Shown in pieces: positions 43,792-52,039 of a stretch of DNA of 64,000 bases; the first letter of the stretch is position 1, and every line of letters starts with the position of its first letter. The position numbers were made by a program, and so were the translations under genes. Below the pieces are notes generated by a model. The model searched no databases. It saw only the letters and a list, made by a program, of their open reading frames with translations, and was not told where the DNA came from. Source of the stretch: Erysipelotrichaceae bacterium (GTDB taxonomy: Bacteria; Bacillota_I; Bacilli_A; Erysipelotrichales; Erysipelotrichaceae); contig JAFWEP010000004.1 in the NCBI GenBank assembly GCA_017512885.1, forward strand, positions 1 through 64,000, in the 5' to 3' direction.

Positions 43792-45842
43792 TGTTCGGCT
43801 CCTTGGAAGTGGTAGAGACGGAAGGTCTCGTTCTCATAGACTCTTTCCGAACACTTCGCTACTTCTATATCATAATCCGGATTGTTATGGAAGTTAATGA
43901 TCAGATAATCGGCATCGAAGCGGTTCAGATACATGCAGGCACTGGAAAAGTCCGTTTCCGGATAACTGACGTAGCCGTCATGGTCTCTGGCCTGCTGGAA
44001 GAATTCTTCGGTCAGACGGTCCTGGGCATACCAGTATTCCCGGGTCGTGAACAGCTGCCAGACCTCCGGTTCAAAGGTGCGTAATCCGTTCGCATGGCTG
44101 ATGATCTTCCACTGGTCTTCCTTCTTCTGTCCGTCGATCTCTTTCTGCAGTGCACGGATCGCCTGCAGTTCATCGTTGGTGATCTTGTATTTGGGGAGGA
44201 CCTCCTGATGGAGGACATAACCGTATTCGCCGGAATATTCGTTGATCAGCGATACTCCGTGCGTATACACCAGCATGTATGCCACGAATACCGCCGAGCC
44301 GACCGTGACCCACTTCCGGTCGAAACGTTCCAGTACCAGAGCCAGGAAGAGACATTCGGTCAGCGGATTGAAGACGACGTCAAAGGTACGGTAATAGACA
44401 TTGGAAGCGATCAGCTTGGCAATCGCAATGGTCGTAAAGGGATTTAAGAAGATCACGAAGAGGATCAGGAAGAGTTTCTTCAGGTAGGAGATGCCCTTGT
44501 CTTCTCTCTTATCCGTGAACAGCAGGATGACTCCCGCCCAGCGCAGGATATTGACCAGGTTCTGACTCTTCCCGGTATAGAGGAAGAAGAAGTCCTTGAT
44601 CATATCGTAATTCTGGTGATTGTCGAAGTAGGAGGCGTAGGCATATTCGTAGTTGGGATTGAAAGCGAAGTAGTAGATCGCTCCGCCCACGGCCATCAGC
44701 ACAAACATGCCCCACAGGAAGACCTTCTCGCTCCTCTGATAGAGGAAGCCTTCGATCCTGTCCGTCACCTTCAGCAATCCCGTAGTATTGCGCAGGCTGT
44801 AATACAGTGCAGCCAATACCAGTCCCACCCAGAACAGCGGGATGTTGTCCCTGCTGAAGCAGGAGAGGGCATAGACCAATAAGGGGAAGACGAAGTCCGC
44901 CATCTCCCGGATCGCATTGCGGCGCTTGTTCTGGAAGAGGATCACCATCAGCGCATAGTAGACCGCAAAGGAGATGAAGAGATAGGAAGAAGAGAAGGAA
45001 AGACCGGCAAAGCTGACGATGACCGAGAGCTTCTTGAAGTCGATGTTCTCTTCCTTAAAGTAACGGATCAGGCAGTAGATCAGGGCACAGGTGGTGATGG
45101 TCCGGAAGGTATTGCCGTAGAAACTGTAGGCCACCCGCCAGTAGAAGAAGTTCTCATAGAAGAGTCCAAAGGTCAGTACGATCGCTTCTTTCTTCTTCTC
45201 CAGACCAAAGTAATGAACGAAGTCCACCAGCAGCATCGAGCTCATCAGGGAATAGAGGATCCCCAATCCCCAGGTCTCGATGACGATGTTGTCGAGATTC
45301 ATCGCACTGCCCTGCAGGTAATGGCTGCAGTTGATCAGCCAGGCGGCATAGGAACCGAAGTGGTAGTAACCCTGGAAAAGGTAGATCGTATCCCATTCCT
45401 GTCCGACCTTGCCGGTCCAGATATTGAAGAGGTTGATCTGCGGAGCATTGATGTTCTGGGACATGTAGTTGAGGTACATCTGGGCATCGGAATAGGTGAT
45501 GTCGCAGCCGCAGCGCCAGAATACCGCCACGAAGACGATGAGTGCTCCCAGCACCCATAATACCTTCTTCTGCAGGAATTCCTCCGCGATCTCTCTGGTA
45601 TGGCCCAGGGCATAGCCGATACCGACTAAGAGGACCAGCGAGATCATCAGATGTTCATAGTGGGCGGGCAGGTTGAAGTACATCGCCGGGTAACAGACTA
45701 GCTGCACCAGGGTCATCAGCAGAAAGAAGCCGAAAGGCGTCACGAAGTCTTCGTGACGGAAGTGCAGTTTCCTGTTCAGCCAGACTCCGTAAGAGGCGGA
45801 GACCAGCACGATCAGCAGGATAAAGAGCCCCAGATAGATCAT
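43788..45842 (-). CDS. Large polytopic membrane protein of the polysaccharide locus (DUF6077-like)
   Basis: A 684-residue membrane protein with about 14 hydrophobic segments. A conserved-looking loop lies at about 110-150 (CGCDITYSDAQMYLNYMSQNI, NLFNIWTGKVGQEWDT). The soluble tail (about 570-684) contains VWQLFTTREYWYAQDR and YLIINFHNNPDYDIEVAKC. The layout resembles GT-C-type or DUF6077 proteins found in surface polymer loci; I do not recognise a defined activity. Four-base overlaps with both neighbours link it to the adjacent GT2 enzymes. Confidence 0.8.
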   Translation of the reverse strand: MIYLGLFILLIVLVSASYGVWLNRKLHFRHEDFVTPFGFFLLMTLVQLVCYPAMYFNLPAHYEHLMISLVLLVGIGYALGHTREIAEEFLQKKVLWVLGALIVFVAVFWRCGCDITYSDAQMYLNYMSQNINAPQINLFNIWTGKVGQEWDTIYLFQGYYHFGSYAAWLINCSHYLQGSAMNLDNIVIETWGLGILYSLMSSMLLVDFVHYFGLEKKKEAIVLTFGLFYENFFYWRVAYSFYGNTFRTITTCALIYCLIRYFKEENIDFKKLSVIVSFAGLSFSSSYLFISFAVYYALMVILFQNKRRNAIREMADFVFPLLVYALSCFSRDNIPLFWVGLVLAALYYSLRNTTGLLKVTDRIEGFLYQRSEKVFLWGMFVLMAVGGAIYYFAFNPNYEYAYASYFDNHQNYDMIKDFFFLYTGKSQNLVNILRWAGVILLFTDKREDKGISYLKKLFLILFVIFLNPFTTIAIAKLIASNVYYRTFDVVFNPLTECLFLALVLERFDRKWVTVGSAVFVAYMLVYTHGVSLINEYSGEYGYVLHQEVLPKYKITNDELQAIRALQKEIDGQKKEDQWKIISHANGLRTFEPEVWQLFTTREYWYAQDRLTEEFFQQARDHDGYVSYPETDFSSACMYLNRFDADYLIINFHNNPDYDIEVAKCSERVYENETFRLYHFQGAEQ

Positions 45843-46813
45843 TTCATCACCCCGATCTTATAGAGCAGCGGGAAGATCTGCGCATTGAGGAAATAGAGCG
45901 GACGGGAAAGATGCCGGAAGTAGAGGTTCTTCTTCCCCGGCTTCTTCAGGTAAGGATTCTTCCGGTAATCCGGATAGTGGGTGGTCAGGAAGTCATAGCC
46001 CCGGTGCAGGGTCTCTTCCTTCAGTTTCTTATCTTCGATACGGACAGCCCGCAGATAGGAATTGCCCAGGAAGAAACGGATGAAGAGATACTCGATCTCA
46101 TCCCGGTACTCTTCATACTGTCCTTTCTCCTGATAGTATTCCTTGATCCCTTCAAAGACCCGGATCATATCGTTGATATGGATATCGAAGGTATGAGTGA
46201 TCGAACCGCTGCGCTGAAGATAGTTGACCGATACTTCCGGCAGGTAAGAGATATGATCCATGTACAGCACCAGTCGGTACAGCAGAGAAGCATCCTCATA
46301 CTTCAGCCCGTCCGGGAAACGGATCTCCGTCTTGCGGAACCATTCCGTCCGGTAGATCTTGTTCCAGAGGGTGGCAAACATCTTCTCCAGCAGTTCATGT
46401 TTATTGGTATAACCGGTATCGGAAGCCGGTCTCGTCGACCCGTCTTCATAGACCCACAGGAAATCGGAGAAGCCGATATCGCTCCCCTCTTCCTTCATCT
46501 TCTTCAGCAGTTTCTCATAGACTTCCGGTTCTACGGTATCGTCCGCATCCAGGAAGGTAAAATATTCCGTCTCTACCCGGTCGACCGCATAATTGCGGGC
46601 ACTGGCGATCCCTTCGTTGGCCTTGGAGAACCAGCTCAGTTCTGCGTGCTCTTCGTTGGCTTTCTTCAGGATCGCGATCGTACCGTCGGTCGAACCGTCA
46701 TCCACGACCATGATGCGCACCGGCAGAGTGACCGCAAACAGCGAATCCAGACACTTCTGCAGATCTCTTTCCCCGTTATAGACCGGGACGATGACTGTCA
46801 GTTCTCTATTCAT
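45839..46813 (-). CDS. Glycosyltransferase family 2 (324 aa)
   Basis: A GT2 enzyme with NRELTVIVPVYNGERDLQKCL, DDGSTDGT, FTFLDADDTVEPEVY (DxD) and GLKYEDASLLYRLVLYMDHISYL. The ATG at 46813 follows GGAGG at 7 bases; the frame stays open upstream to an ATG at 46843, but that lies inside the polymerase gene without a ribosome-binding site. LQRSGSITHTFDIHINDM also occurs in the GT2 at 30086, hinting at a similar acceptor. Confidence 0.92.
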   Translation of the reverse strand: MNRELTVIVPVYNGERDLQKCLDSLFAVTLPVRIMVVDDGSTDGTIAILKKANEEHAELSWFSKANEGIASARNYAVDRVETEYFTFLDADDTVEPEVYEKLLKKMKEEGSDIGFSDFLWVYEDGSTRPASDTGYTNKHELLEKMFATLWNKIYRTEWFRKTEIRFPDGLKYEDASLLYRLVLYMDHISYLPEVSVNYLQRSGSITHTFDIHINDMIRVFEGIKEYYQEKGQYEEYRDEIEYLFIRFFLGNSYLRAVRIEDKKLKEETLHRGYDFLTTHYPDYRKNPYLKKPGKKNLYFRHLSRPLYFLNAQIFPLLYKIGVMK

Positions 46814-48368
46814 GACGCAGCCTCCGGTACAGCGTCCCGGCATAGAGCGCCATGACCAGGGACGCTGTCAGTTCATCCAGCACATGGCCGCTGATATAGG
46901 AAGCCAACAGACCGATGCAGAAAGCCATCAGCAGGATCACATTCAGGTAATTCCACTGTTTCTTCTTATAACCCAGTAACAGCAGGATCCCCAGTCCGGC
47001 TGTGATCAGCAGCCAGGGCGCCATCAGAAAGAGGAAACCGATGAGACCGTACTGGTAGTACTGCATCTTCAGGTCCTGCTCGATAACGATACCGCCCCGC
47101 ATGAACGTACCGTAACCCATGCCCAGCAGCTTCTGCTGCGTCGGCAGCGGATCGAACTTGTAGCGGGTAAAGATATTCTCGATCTGCCTTCCGCTGACCC
47201 TTTCTTCCAGATCATAGTCGAACATCAGATCGACCCAGAACTGCGGATCATGGTGGTAGTCATACCATTCGGTATAGTAGATCGGCGGGGTGACCCCGAT
47301 CAGGAAGAGATTGTCTTCAAAGACATAGGTATAGAAGTCATACCATTCCTTGGAATACTTGACGAGACCTTCGCCGGCCCTCTTGACACTCTCCCGGCCG
47401 CTCTTGCGGTCATTTTCGTGTACGACCAGATAACCGTAGTCCATCGCATCGATCTGCTGGTTCTGGTAAGCCGGACCGAAGGGGATGATCGCTCCGCAGG
47501 CAACGGTCATCACCAGTAAGAAGATCAGATAGCTCTTCCGGATCTTTTCGTACTTCAGCACGAAGAGGATGATGTAGATCACGAAGAGCGCTGCCGGCAC
47601 CAGCACCGTACCGTAGGTAGCGACTCTCGTGGAAAGGATGATCATCGAGAGAGAATGGACGGCGATCAAAGAACCCAGAGCGATCTTCTCGTTCTTCTTC
47701 TCGCTGCGTATGAAGAAATAGTAAAGCAATGGCAGGGTGATGATCAGCAAGACCCCGATGGTGTTTCCCTCTTCAAAGAAGAACTTGGAGGCATACTTGC
47801 GGGGATGGAATTCGTTGTCGTTAAAAGGCAGAGAGAACCAGCTGAAGAAGTTGGCGATGGTATAGCCCTGATAGGTGGAACGTCCGAAGACGAAAAGGTT
47901 GGAAAGGAAGATCGGTACTGCTGTCAGACAGGACAGACTGACCGTGATCTTCTTCAGGACCTCTTCCCCATATCCCTGCAGGGCAAAGACATAGACATAT
48001 ACTAACGGCAGCAGTAAGGCCAGAGTATAGACGATCTCATCCTTGAGCAGGAAGACGAAGTTGTCCGGCAGGAAGAGCTGATACTGCAGCTCATTGGCCT
48101 GTCTGCAGTGCAGCAGGAAATAGATGCCGAACAGTACGGCATAAGGGATGAAGCACAGTAAAACTCTCTTCTTGCGCTGTTCGAAGCAGAGGAAAGTCAG
48201 GATCACCAGCAGAGGCAAAACGATCAGATCGATCAGGGTCGTCAGTCTCGGCAGCGGCCAGCTCTCCGGCAGCAGATAGTCCAGTTCGATGACCGGATGC
48301 AGGATGAGCAGGACCGTGGTCAGTACGCAGAGGAACTGTTTCGTCTTTTCATTCTTCAGAAAACTCAT
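46806..48368 (-). CDS. O-antigen ligase/polymerase-like membrane protein (candidate Wzy)
   Basis: A 520-residue membrane protein with about 11-12 hydrophobic segments and a large extracytoplasmic loop (about 300-410; KSGRESVKRAGEGLVKYSKEWYDF, GVTPPIYYTEWYDYHHDP). The order of segments plus this loop fits the Wzy/WaaL O-antigen ligase family, and it is the only such protein in the window. It is therefore the candidate polymerase joining lipid-linked repeat units outside the membrane. The N-terminal VLLILHPVIELDYLLPESW is typical of the O-antigen ligase group in Firmicutes. Confidence 0.8.
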   Translation of the reverse strand: MSFLKNEKTKQFLCVLTTVLLILHPVIELDYLLPESWPLPRLTTLIDLIVLPLLVILTFLCFEQRKKRVLLCFIPYAVLFGIYFLLHCRQANELQYQLFLPDNFVFLLKDEIVYTLALLLPLVYVYVFALQGYGEEVLKKITVSLSCLTAVPIFLSNLFVFGRSTYQGYTIANFFSWFSLPFNDNEFHPRKYASKFFFEEGNTIGVLLIITLPLLYYFFIRSEKKNEKIALGSLIAVHSLSMIILSTRVATYGTVLVPAALFVIYIILFVLKYEKIRKSYLIFLLVMTVACGAIIPFGPAYQNQQIDAMDYGYLVVHENDRKSGRESVKRAGEGLVKYSKEWYDFYTYVFEDNLFLIGVTPPIYYTEWYDYHHDPQFWVDLMFDYDLEERVSGRQIENIFTRYKFDPLPTQQKLLGMGYGTFMRGGIVIEQDLKMQYYQYGLIGFLFLMAPWLLITAGLGILLLLGYKKKQWNYLNVILLMAFCIGLLASYISGHVLDELTASLVMALYAGTLYRRLRHE

Positions 48369-50605
48369 GAACGTTCCTCCTCGATCAGTTCCGACAGATC
48401 CAGATGATAGGTCCGGCGCTGTTCTTCCCTGCAGACCGAATCAAAGGTCAGGCTCTTTCCCTCTTTGTCAAAGCGGGGATGGAGATCACAGCGGCGGTCG
48501 TCCTGATATTTCTTGCCGCTGTAGAACTCGCCCAGCTTCGTCACGCTGTGCTTCTGCACATCGATGAGGTAGAGCTTGCTGCGGCAGGTATAGTCCGGAT
48601 AGGTATCGGTCACGATATAGCGTTCGTTATAGACGGTGGGATGACCGTCATCGACCAGAGCGGGATCGTCAAAGACGGTCTCTTTTCCTTCAAGATCGAT
48701 AAAGGCATAGCCGTCCTTCCCGTCTTTCCGGCGCAGATAACCGAAGACCTTCTCGCTGCCGACCCAGGCCATATGGCTGACCATATCCTGATCCGCCAGG
48801 AGATGCAGTTCTTTCGTAGCGATATCAACACACAACAAGCGGGTATATTTCTTCTTTCCCACATACCAGCGATGCAGGAAGATCGCTCTCTTTGAATCCG
48901 GTGAGATATCGATATGGTTCACTTTATGGACCGCGCCCTGCATATCTTCCCGGGGACAGAAAGCGGCGATCTCTGCCAGAGTCAGCCAGAGCTGCGCTTC
49001 GTCCTTCTCAAGATCCACATACCAGATGCCGTCTTCTTCGTTGGCCGGCAGATCCTGATACGGCAGGTTGAAGTAACCGTAGTCTTTTCTCAGTTTCGCC
49101 AGACGGGAGAAGTTCAGGCTCAGACCGAAGGTCTTATCCTTGGACAGGGAATAGACCGGGAAGCAGTATTCCCGACACTCTCCGGTAAGGATGTTGACGG
49201 CTTTGCTGCGGAAAGCCCTGCCGTCAAAGAAGTTGTGCAGGATATGCGTCTCATCCACCCAGGCGGCCATACTGCCCTGCTGCCAGTTCCAGGTCGTGGT
49301 CTCCGAGACCTTCTTCCCGTCGACCAGGAGATCGACCTTCTGGTCATAGGAAAGGCTCGTCGAGTTCACCCGATGCAGCAGAGAATGTCCGTAAGCGACA
49401 CAGGGTTTGTCATAGTAACCGAAGAAATTGACCCCTTCATCGATCAGAGCTTCGCATTTCACCTGCGGATGCAGGATCATCCGTTCATCATTGCGGGCAT
49501 ACCAGTACTTGGCATGGAAGTGATAGACTCCGTAAAGCCTGCTTAAAGCGGCATTGTTCAGCACGAAGTTCTTGACTGACTGCTTCAGGGAACCATAGAG
49601 ACGCTTATGATACAGCGAACGGTAGGTCTTCTGCGAAGAAGCCGGATCCAGCAGCTTCGCCTTCTGGGCCTTCATCCGGGAAGTATCCTGCTGGTATTCC
49701 TCGTTCTTCTTTAAGATCGCTTCCTTATGCGGCAGTAATTCCTGCAAATAGGTATAGATCAGTTCGTACTTCTCTTCCTTCAGCTTCTCATCGCCCTTGA
49801 TCTGATCGACCTTGTAGTAGATGGAATAGAAGGCTTCAAAGAGACGGTACCAGAAGATCTCACTGCCCTCCGGGCACTGTTCCGCAATACTCTTGAAGAC
49901 CGTGACCCAGGCATCGATGATGGTGGGTTTCAGGTCCGTACGGGTATTGCCGGCCCGGTTGATCAGATAATAGGAAAGCGGCTCTGCACAGTACACGACC
50001 GAGTTCACCCGGCTCAGGGTATAGAAGTAGAGCAGGTTGTCGGTATAGGAGACCTTGTGCGGGAAGGTGATCTCACTGACCAGTTCCCGTTTGTAGAGCT
50101 TGGCATGAGGAGAAGGTTCCAGGAAGTAGAAACGTTCGAATCCCTTCTCTTCTTTCCGATAGACTCTTCCGTCCTCGATGGCTCCGAATTCCGGGTTGAA
50201 GGAAGGATCATATTTCACTTCCTCGCTGTCGTCATAGACCAGGTTCTTGGCTCCGACGACGAGATCCGCTCCGCTCTCTTCCTTCAGTTTCATCAGTGTC
50301 GATAAGGCATGGGGAGCGAGGTAGTCATCCGGATCGCAGATCAGGACATAGTCGGCATCGCTTTCCCGGAAGCCCAGTTCCAGTACGGAACCGTAGCCGC
50401 CGTTCTCCTTTCGGATGCCTTTGATGACAGCGGGATACTTCTGCTGGTACTCATCGATGATGACCTGTTCATTGGCCGGGGAACCGTCATTGATGACCAG
50501 TACGTCATAATCGTCATAATCCTGGATCACTAAAGAATCCAGGCATTTGCGGATATATTTCTCTACGTTGTAGGTGGGTACGATGACCGAGATCTTGTTT
50601 TTCAT
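48365..50605 (-). CDS. Glycosyltransferase family 2 fused to a beta-propeller-like domain
   Basis: A 746-residue two-part protein. Residues 1-330 form a GT2 domain (KISVIVPTYNVEKYIRKCL, NDGSPANEQVI, VLICDPDDYLAPHALS, SYTDNLLYFYTLSRV). After a linker, about 360-745 reads as a WD40/YWTD-like propeller with repeated strands: MAAWVDETHILHNF, DISPDSKRAIFLHRWYVG, MAWVGSEKVFGYLRRKDG, HPRFDKEGKSLTFDSV. GYYDKPCVAYGHSLLHRV begins it. Such a domain might hold the growing glycan or a partner. I start at ATG 50605; a TTG at 50647 would lie within the promoter. It heads an operon of overlapping genes down to 42856. Confidence 0.9.
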   Translation of the reverse strand: MKNKISVIVPTYNVEKYIRKCLDSLVIQDYDDYDVLVINDGSPANEQVIIDEYQQKYPAVIKGIRKENGGYGSVLELGFRESDADYVLICDPDDYLAPHALSTLMKLKEESGADLVVGAKNLVYDDSEEVKYDPSFNPEFGAIEDGRVYRKEEKGFERFYFLEPSPHAKLYKRELVSEITFPHKVSYTDNLLYFYTLSRVNSVVYCAEPLSYYLINRAGNTRTDLKPTIIDAWVTVFKSIAEQCPEGSEIFWYRLFEAFYSIYYKVDQIKGDEKLKEEKYELIYTYLQELLPHKEAILKKNEEYQQDTSRMKAQKAKLLDPASSQKTYRSLYHKRLYGSLKQSVKNFVLNNAALSRLYGVYHFHAKYWYARNDERMILHPQVKCEALIDEGVNFFGYYDKPCVAYGHSLLHRVNSTSLSYDQKVDLLVDGKKVSETTTWNWQQGSMAAWVDETHILHNFFDGRAFRSKAVNILTGECREYCFPVYSLSKDKTFGLSLNFSRLAKLRKDYGYFNLPYQDLPANEEDGIWYVDLEKDEAQLWLTLAEIAAFCPREDMQGAVHKVNHIDISPDSKRAIFLHRWYVGKKKYTRLLCVDIATKELHLLADQDMVSHMAWVGSEKVFGYLRRKDGKDGYAFIDLEGKETVFDDPALVDDGHPTVYNERYIVTDTYPDYTCRSKLYLIDVQKHSVTKLGEFYSGKKYQDDRRCDLHPRFDKEGKSLTFDSVCREEQRRTYHLDLSELIEEERS

Positions 50606-50617
50606 ATCTAATTCTTT

Positions 50618-50647
50618 ATTGTACTTGAAAAGGAGGGCAATGGACAA
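50618..50647 (-). promoter_or_regulatory. Predicted promoter of the second polysaccharide operon, near-leaderless
   Basis: -35 TTGTCC (50642-50647) and -10 TACAAT (50618-50623), 18 bases apart on the minus strand. Twelve bases separate the -10 from the ATG at 50605, giving a leader of about five bases. Confidence 0.5.
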
Positions 50648-51529
50648 TCAGCTCAGGGGGAAATCCTGCCGGACCTGCTGCAGGAAACGTTCCGCCAGAG
50701 GTGTTAATGTCTGATATTTCTTATAGACCAGATAGAGCCTTGTCGTCAGTTTCGGGACGAGCGGTACGAAGCACATTCCGCTTTCTTTCGAAGTATCGAC
50801 CAGATGATCGAAGGTCAGCAGGTACCCCAGACCTTCTCCGGCAAAGACCGAACCGTTGTAGGACAGACGGAAGGAACCTTCTAACTGCAGCTTCTCCCAG
50901 TCCTTCCCGGCCCAGTCTTTGATCTCGCCGTACCAGCTCTGTTCCGATGCGAATAAGGGCAATCCGAAGAGATCCTTCACGGACAGTTCCTTTTTCTCCG
51001 CCAGCGGATCCCCCTGCTTCATCACCACCCCCCAGACATCATCTTCCGGGAAGGGGATCGCTTCTACTCTCTGCAGGTCCGGAACTTCCGCCAGCACCGC
51101 AAAGTCCAATAGTCCCTTATCCAGTTTCTCCAATACCTGTTCGCTGTCGCCGCTGGTGATATGGTAGCGCAGTGCAGGATAACGCTGCTTCAGCCGGTAG
51201 ATCTCCCGGGCCAGATAACGGATCTGATACGATTCGGCCAGACCGAAATAAAGATCCCCGCCCTGAATATCATCCAGCGAGACGAATTCCTTCTCGATCT
51301 TGTCGGCCATACTGACCAGATCTTCCGCCCGGTCCCGCAGCAAAGTCCCTTCTTCCGTCAGCTGGATACTGAAGCTGTGACGGGTGAACAGTTTCTTCCC
51401 CAGTTCCTCCTCCAAAGAGCGTAACGCCTTGGACAGGGTCGGCTGGGTGACATGCAGGCTCTCCGCAGCCCGGGTCATATTCTCTTCCCGGGCGACCGCC
51501 AGGAAGTAACGCAAGGTCCGTATCTCCAT
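50648..51529 (-). CDS. LysR-family transcriptional regulator
   Basis: A 293-residue LysR-type regulator. The N-terminal winged helix (EIRTLRYFLAVAREENMTRAAESLHVTQPTLSKALRSLE) is intact. The C-terminal effector-binding domain (about 90-290) contains DLYFGLAESYQIRYLAREIY and LLTFDHLVDTSKESGMCFVPL. It is divergent from the cyclophilin-like gene at 51629, with a LysR-type dyad between them, so it probably controls that gene and itself. Its stop lies 42 bases before the start of the polysaccharide operon; read-through is possible but that operon has its own promoter. Confidence 0.93.
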   Translation of the reverse strand: MEIRTLRYFLAVAREENMTRAAESLHVTQPTLSKALRSLEEELGKKLFTRHSFSIQLTEEGTLLRDRAEDLVSMADKIEKEFVSLDDIQGGDLYFGLAESYQIRYLAREIYRLKQRYPALRYHITSGDSEQVLEKLDKGLLDFAVLAEVPDLQRVEAIPFPEDDVWGVVMKQGDPLAEKKELSVKDLFGLPLFASEQSWYGEIKDWAGKDWEKLQLEGSFRLSYNGSVFAGEGLGYLLTFDHLVDTSKESGMCFVPLVPKLTTRLYLVYKKYQTLTPLAERFLQQVRQDFPLS

Positions 51530-51541
51530 TCTCTCTCCTGT

Positions 51542-51558
51542 TATTCCTTATAGGAATA
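51542..51558. promoter_or_regulatory. LysR-type operator (T-N11-A dyad)
   Basis: The 17-bp perfect dyad TATTCC-TTATA-GGAATA contains the T-N11-A pattern of LysR binding sites. It lies 13 bases upstream of the LysR start and about 70 bases before the divergent gene. Confidence 0.6.
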
Positions 51559-51628
51559 TCACGATATAAATTATAACTATTCGCGGCTTCTCCTGTAAAC
51601 CGTTAGGATGAAGACAGAGGAAATGAAG

Positions 51629-51973
51629 ATGGAACTCAAGATCGGAGAGACCCCCGTTACTGTTGAATGGGAAGACAATGAATCTGTAGCGGCATTGGCA
51701 GCACTCTGCGCCGATGAGCCCCTGACCCTGCAGCTGTCCATGTACGGCGGCTTTGAACAGGTCGGACCGATCGGCCAGCGCCTGCCCAGTCAGGTTGTAC
51801 AGACTGTCACCCAGTCCGGCGACATCGTCCTCTACAGCAGCAGTCAGATCGTGATCTTCTACGGCTCCAACAGCTGGCCCTACACCCGTCTCGGTCACAT
51901 CACCGACAAGAGCGGAGAGGAACTGAAAGACCTTCTCAGCAACGGAGACATCACCGTCACCTTCAGCAGATAA
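51629..51973 (+). CDS. Cyclophilin-like fold protein
   Basis: A 114-residue small protein of the cyclophilin-like fold family (PF18050 type). MELKIGETPVTVEWEDNES, PLTLQLSMYGGFEQVGPIGQRLP, PSQVVQTVTQSGDIVLYSSSQIVIFYG and NSWPYTRLGHI match the conserved core. These proteins have a beta-barrel resembling cyclophilin but no proven isomerase activity. The ATG at 51629 has AGAGG 8 bases upstream; an ATG at 51608 is in frame but without a ribosome-binding site. Control by the divergent LysR regulator is likely. Confidence 0.85.
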   Translation: MELKIGETPVTVEWEDNESVAALAALCADEPLTLQLSMYGGFEQVGPIGQRLPSQVVQTVTQSGDIVLYSSSQIVIFYGSNSWPYTRLGHITDKSGEELKDLLSNGDITVTFSR

Positions 51974-51978
51974 GAAAA

Positions 51979-52039
51979 CAGACAGGGCTTTGCCTGTCTG
52001 CCTGTACCCGGACTGCAGATGCAGTCCTTTTATTTTTTA
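51979..52039 (+). terminator. Double hairpin terminator after the cyclophilin-like gene
   Basis: Two hairpins in tandem: CAGACAGG/CCTGTCTG (about 51979-52000), then GGACTGCA/TGCAGTCC (52010-52027) followed by TTTTATTTTTTATT on the plus strand. The second is a canonical terminator and overlaps the 3' end of the convergent larC. Confidence 0.75.

Noticed and set aside
50606-50647. TTG start at 50647 for the GT2/propeller gene
   Set aside because: It would place the start inside the predicted -35 box; the ATG at 50605 begins directly with the GT2 fold.
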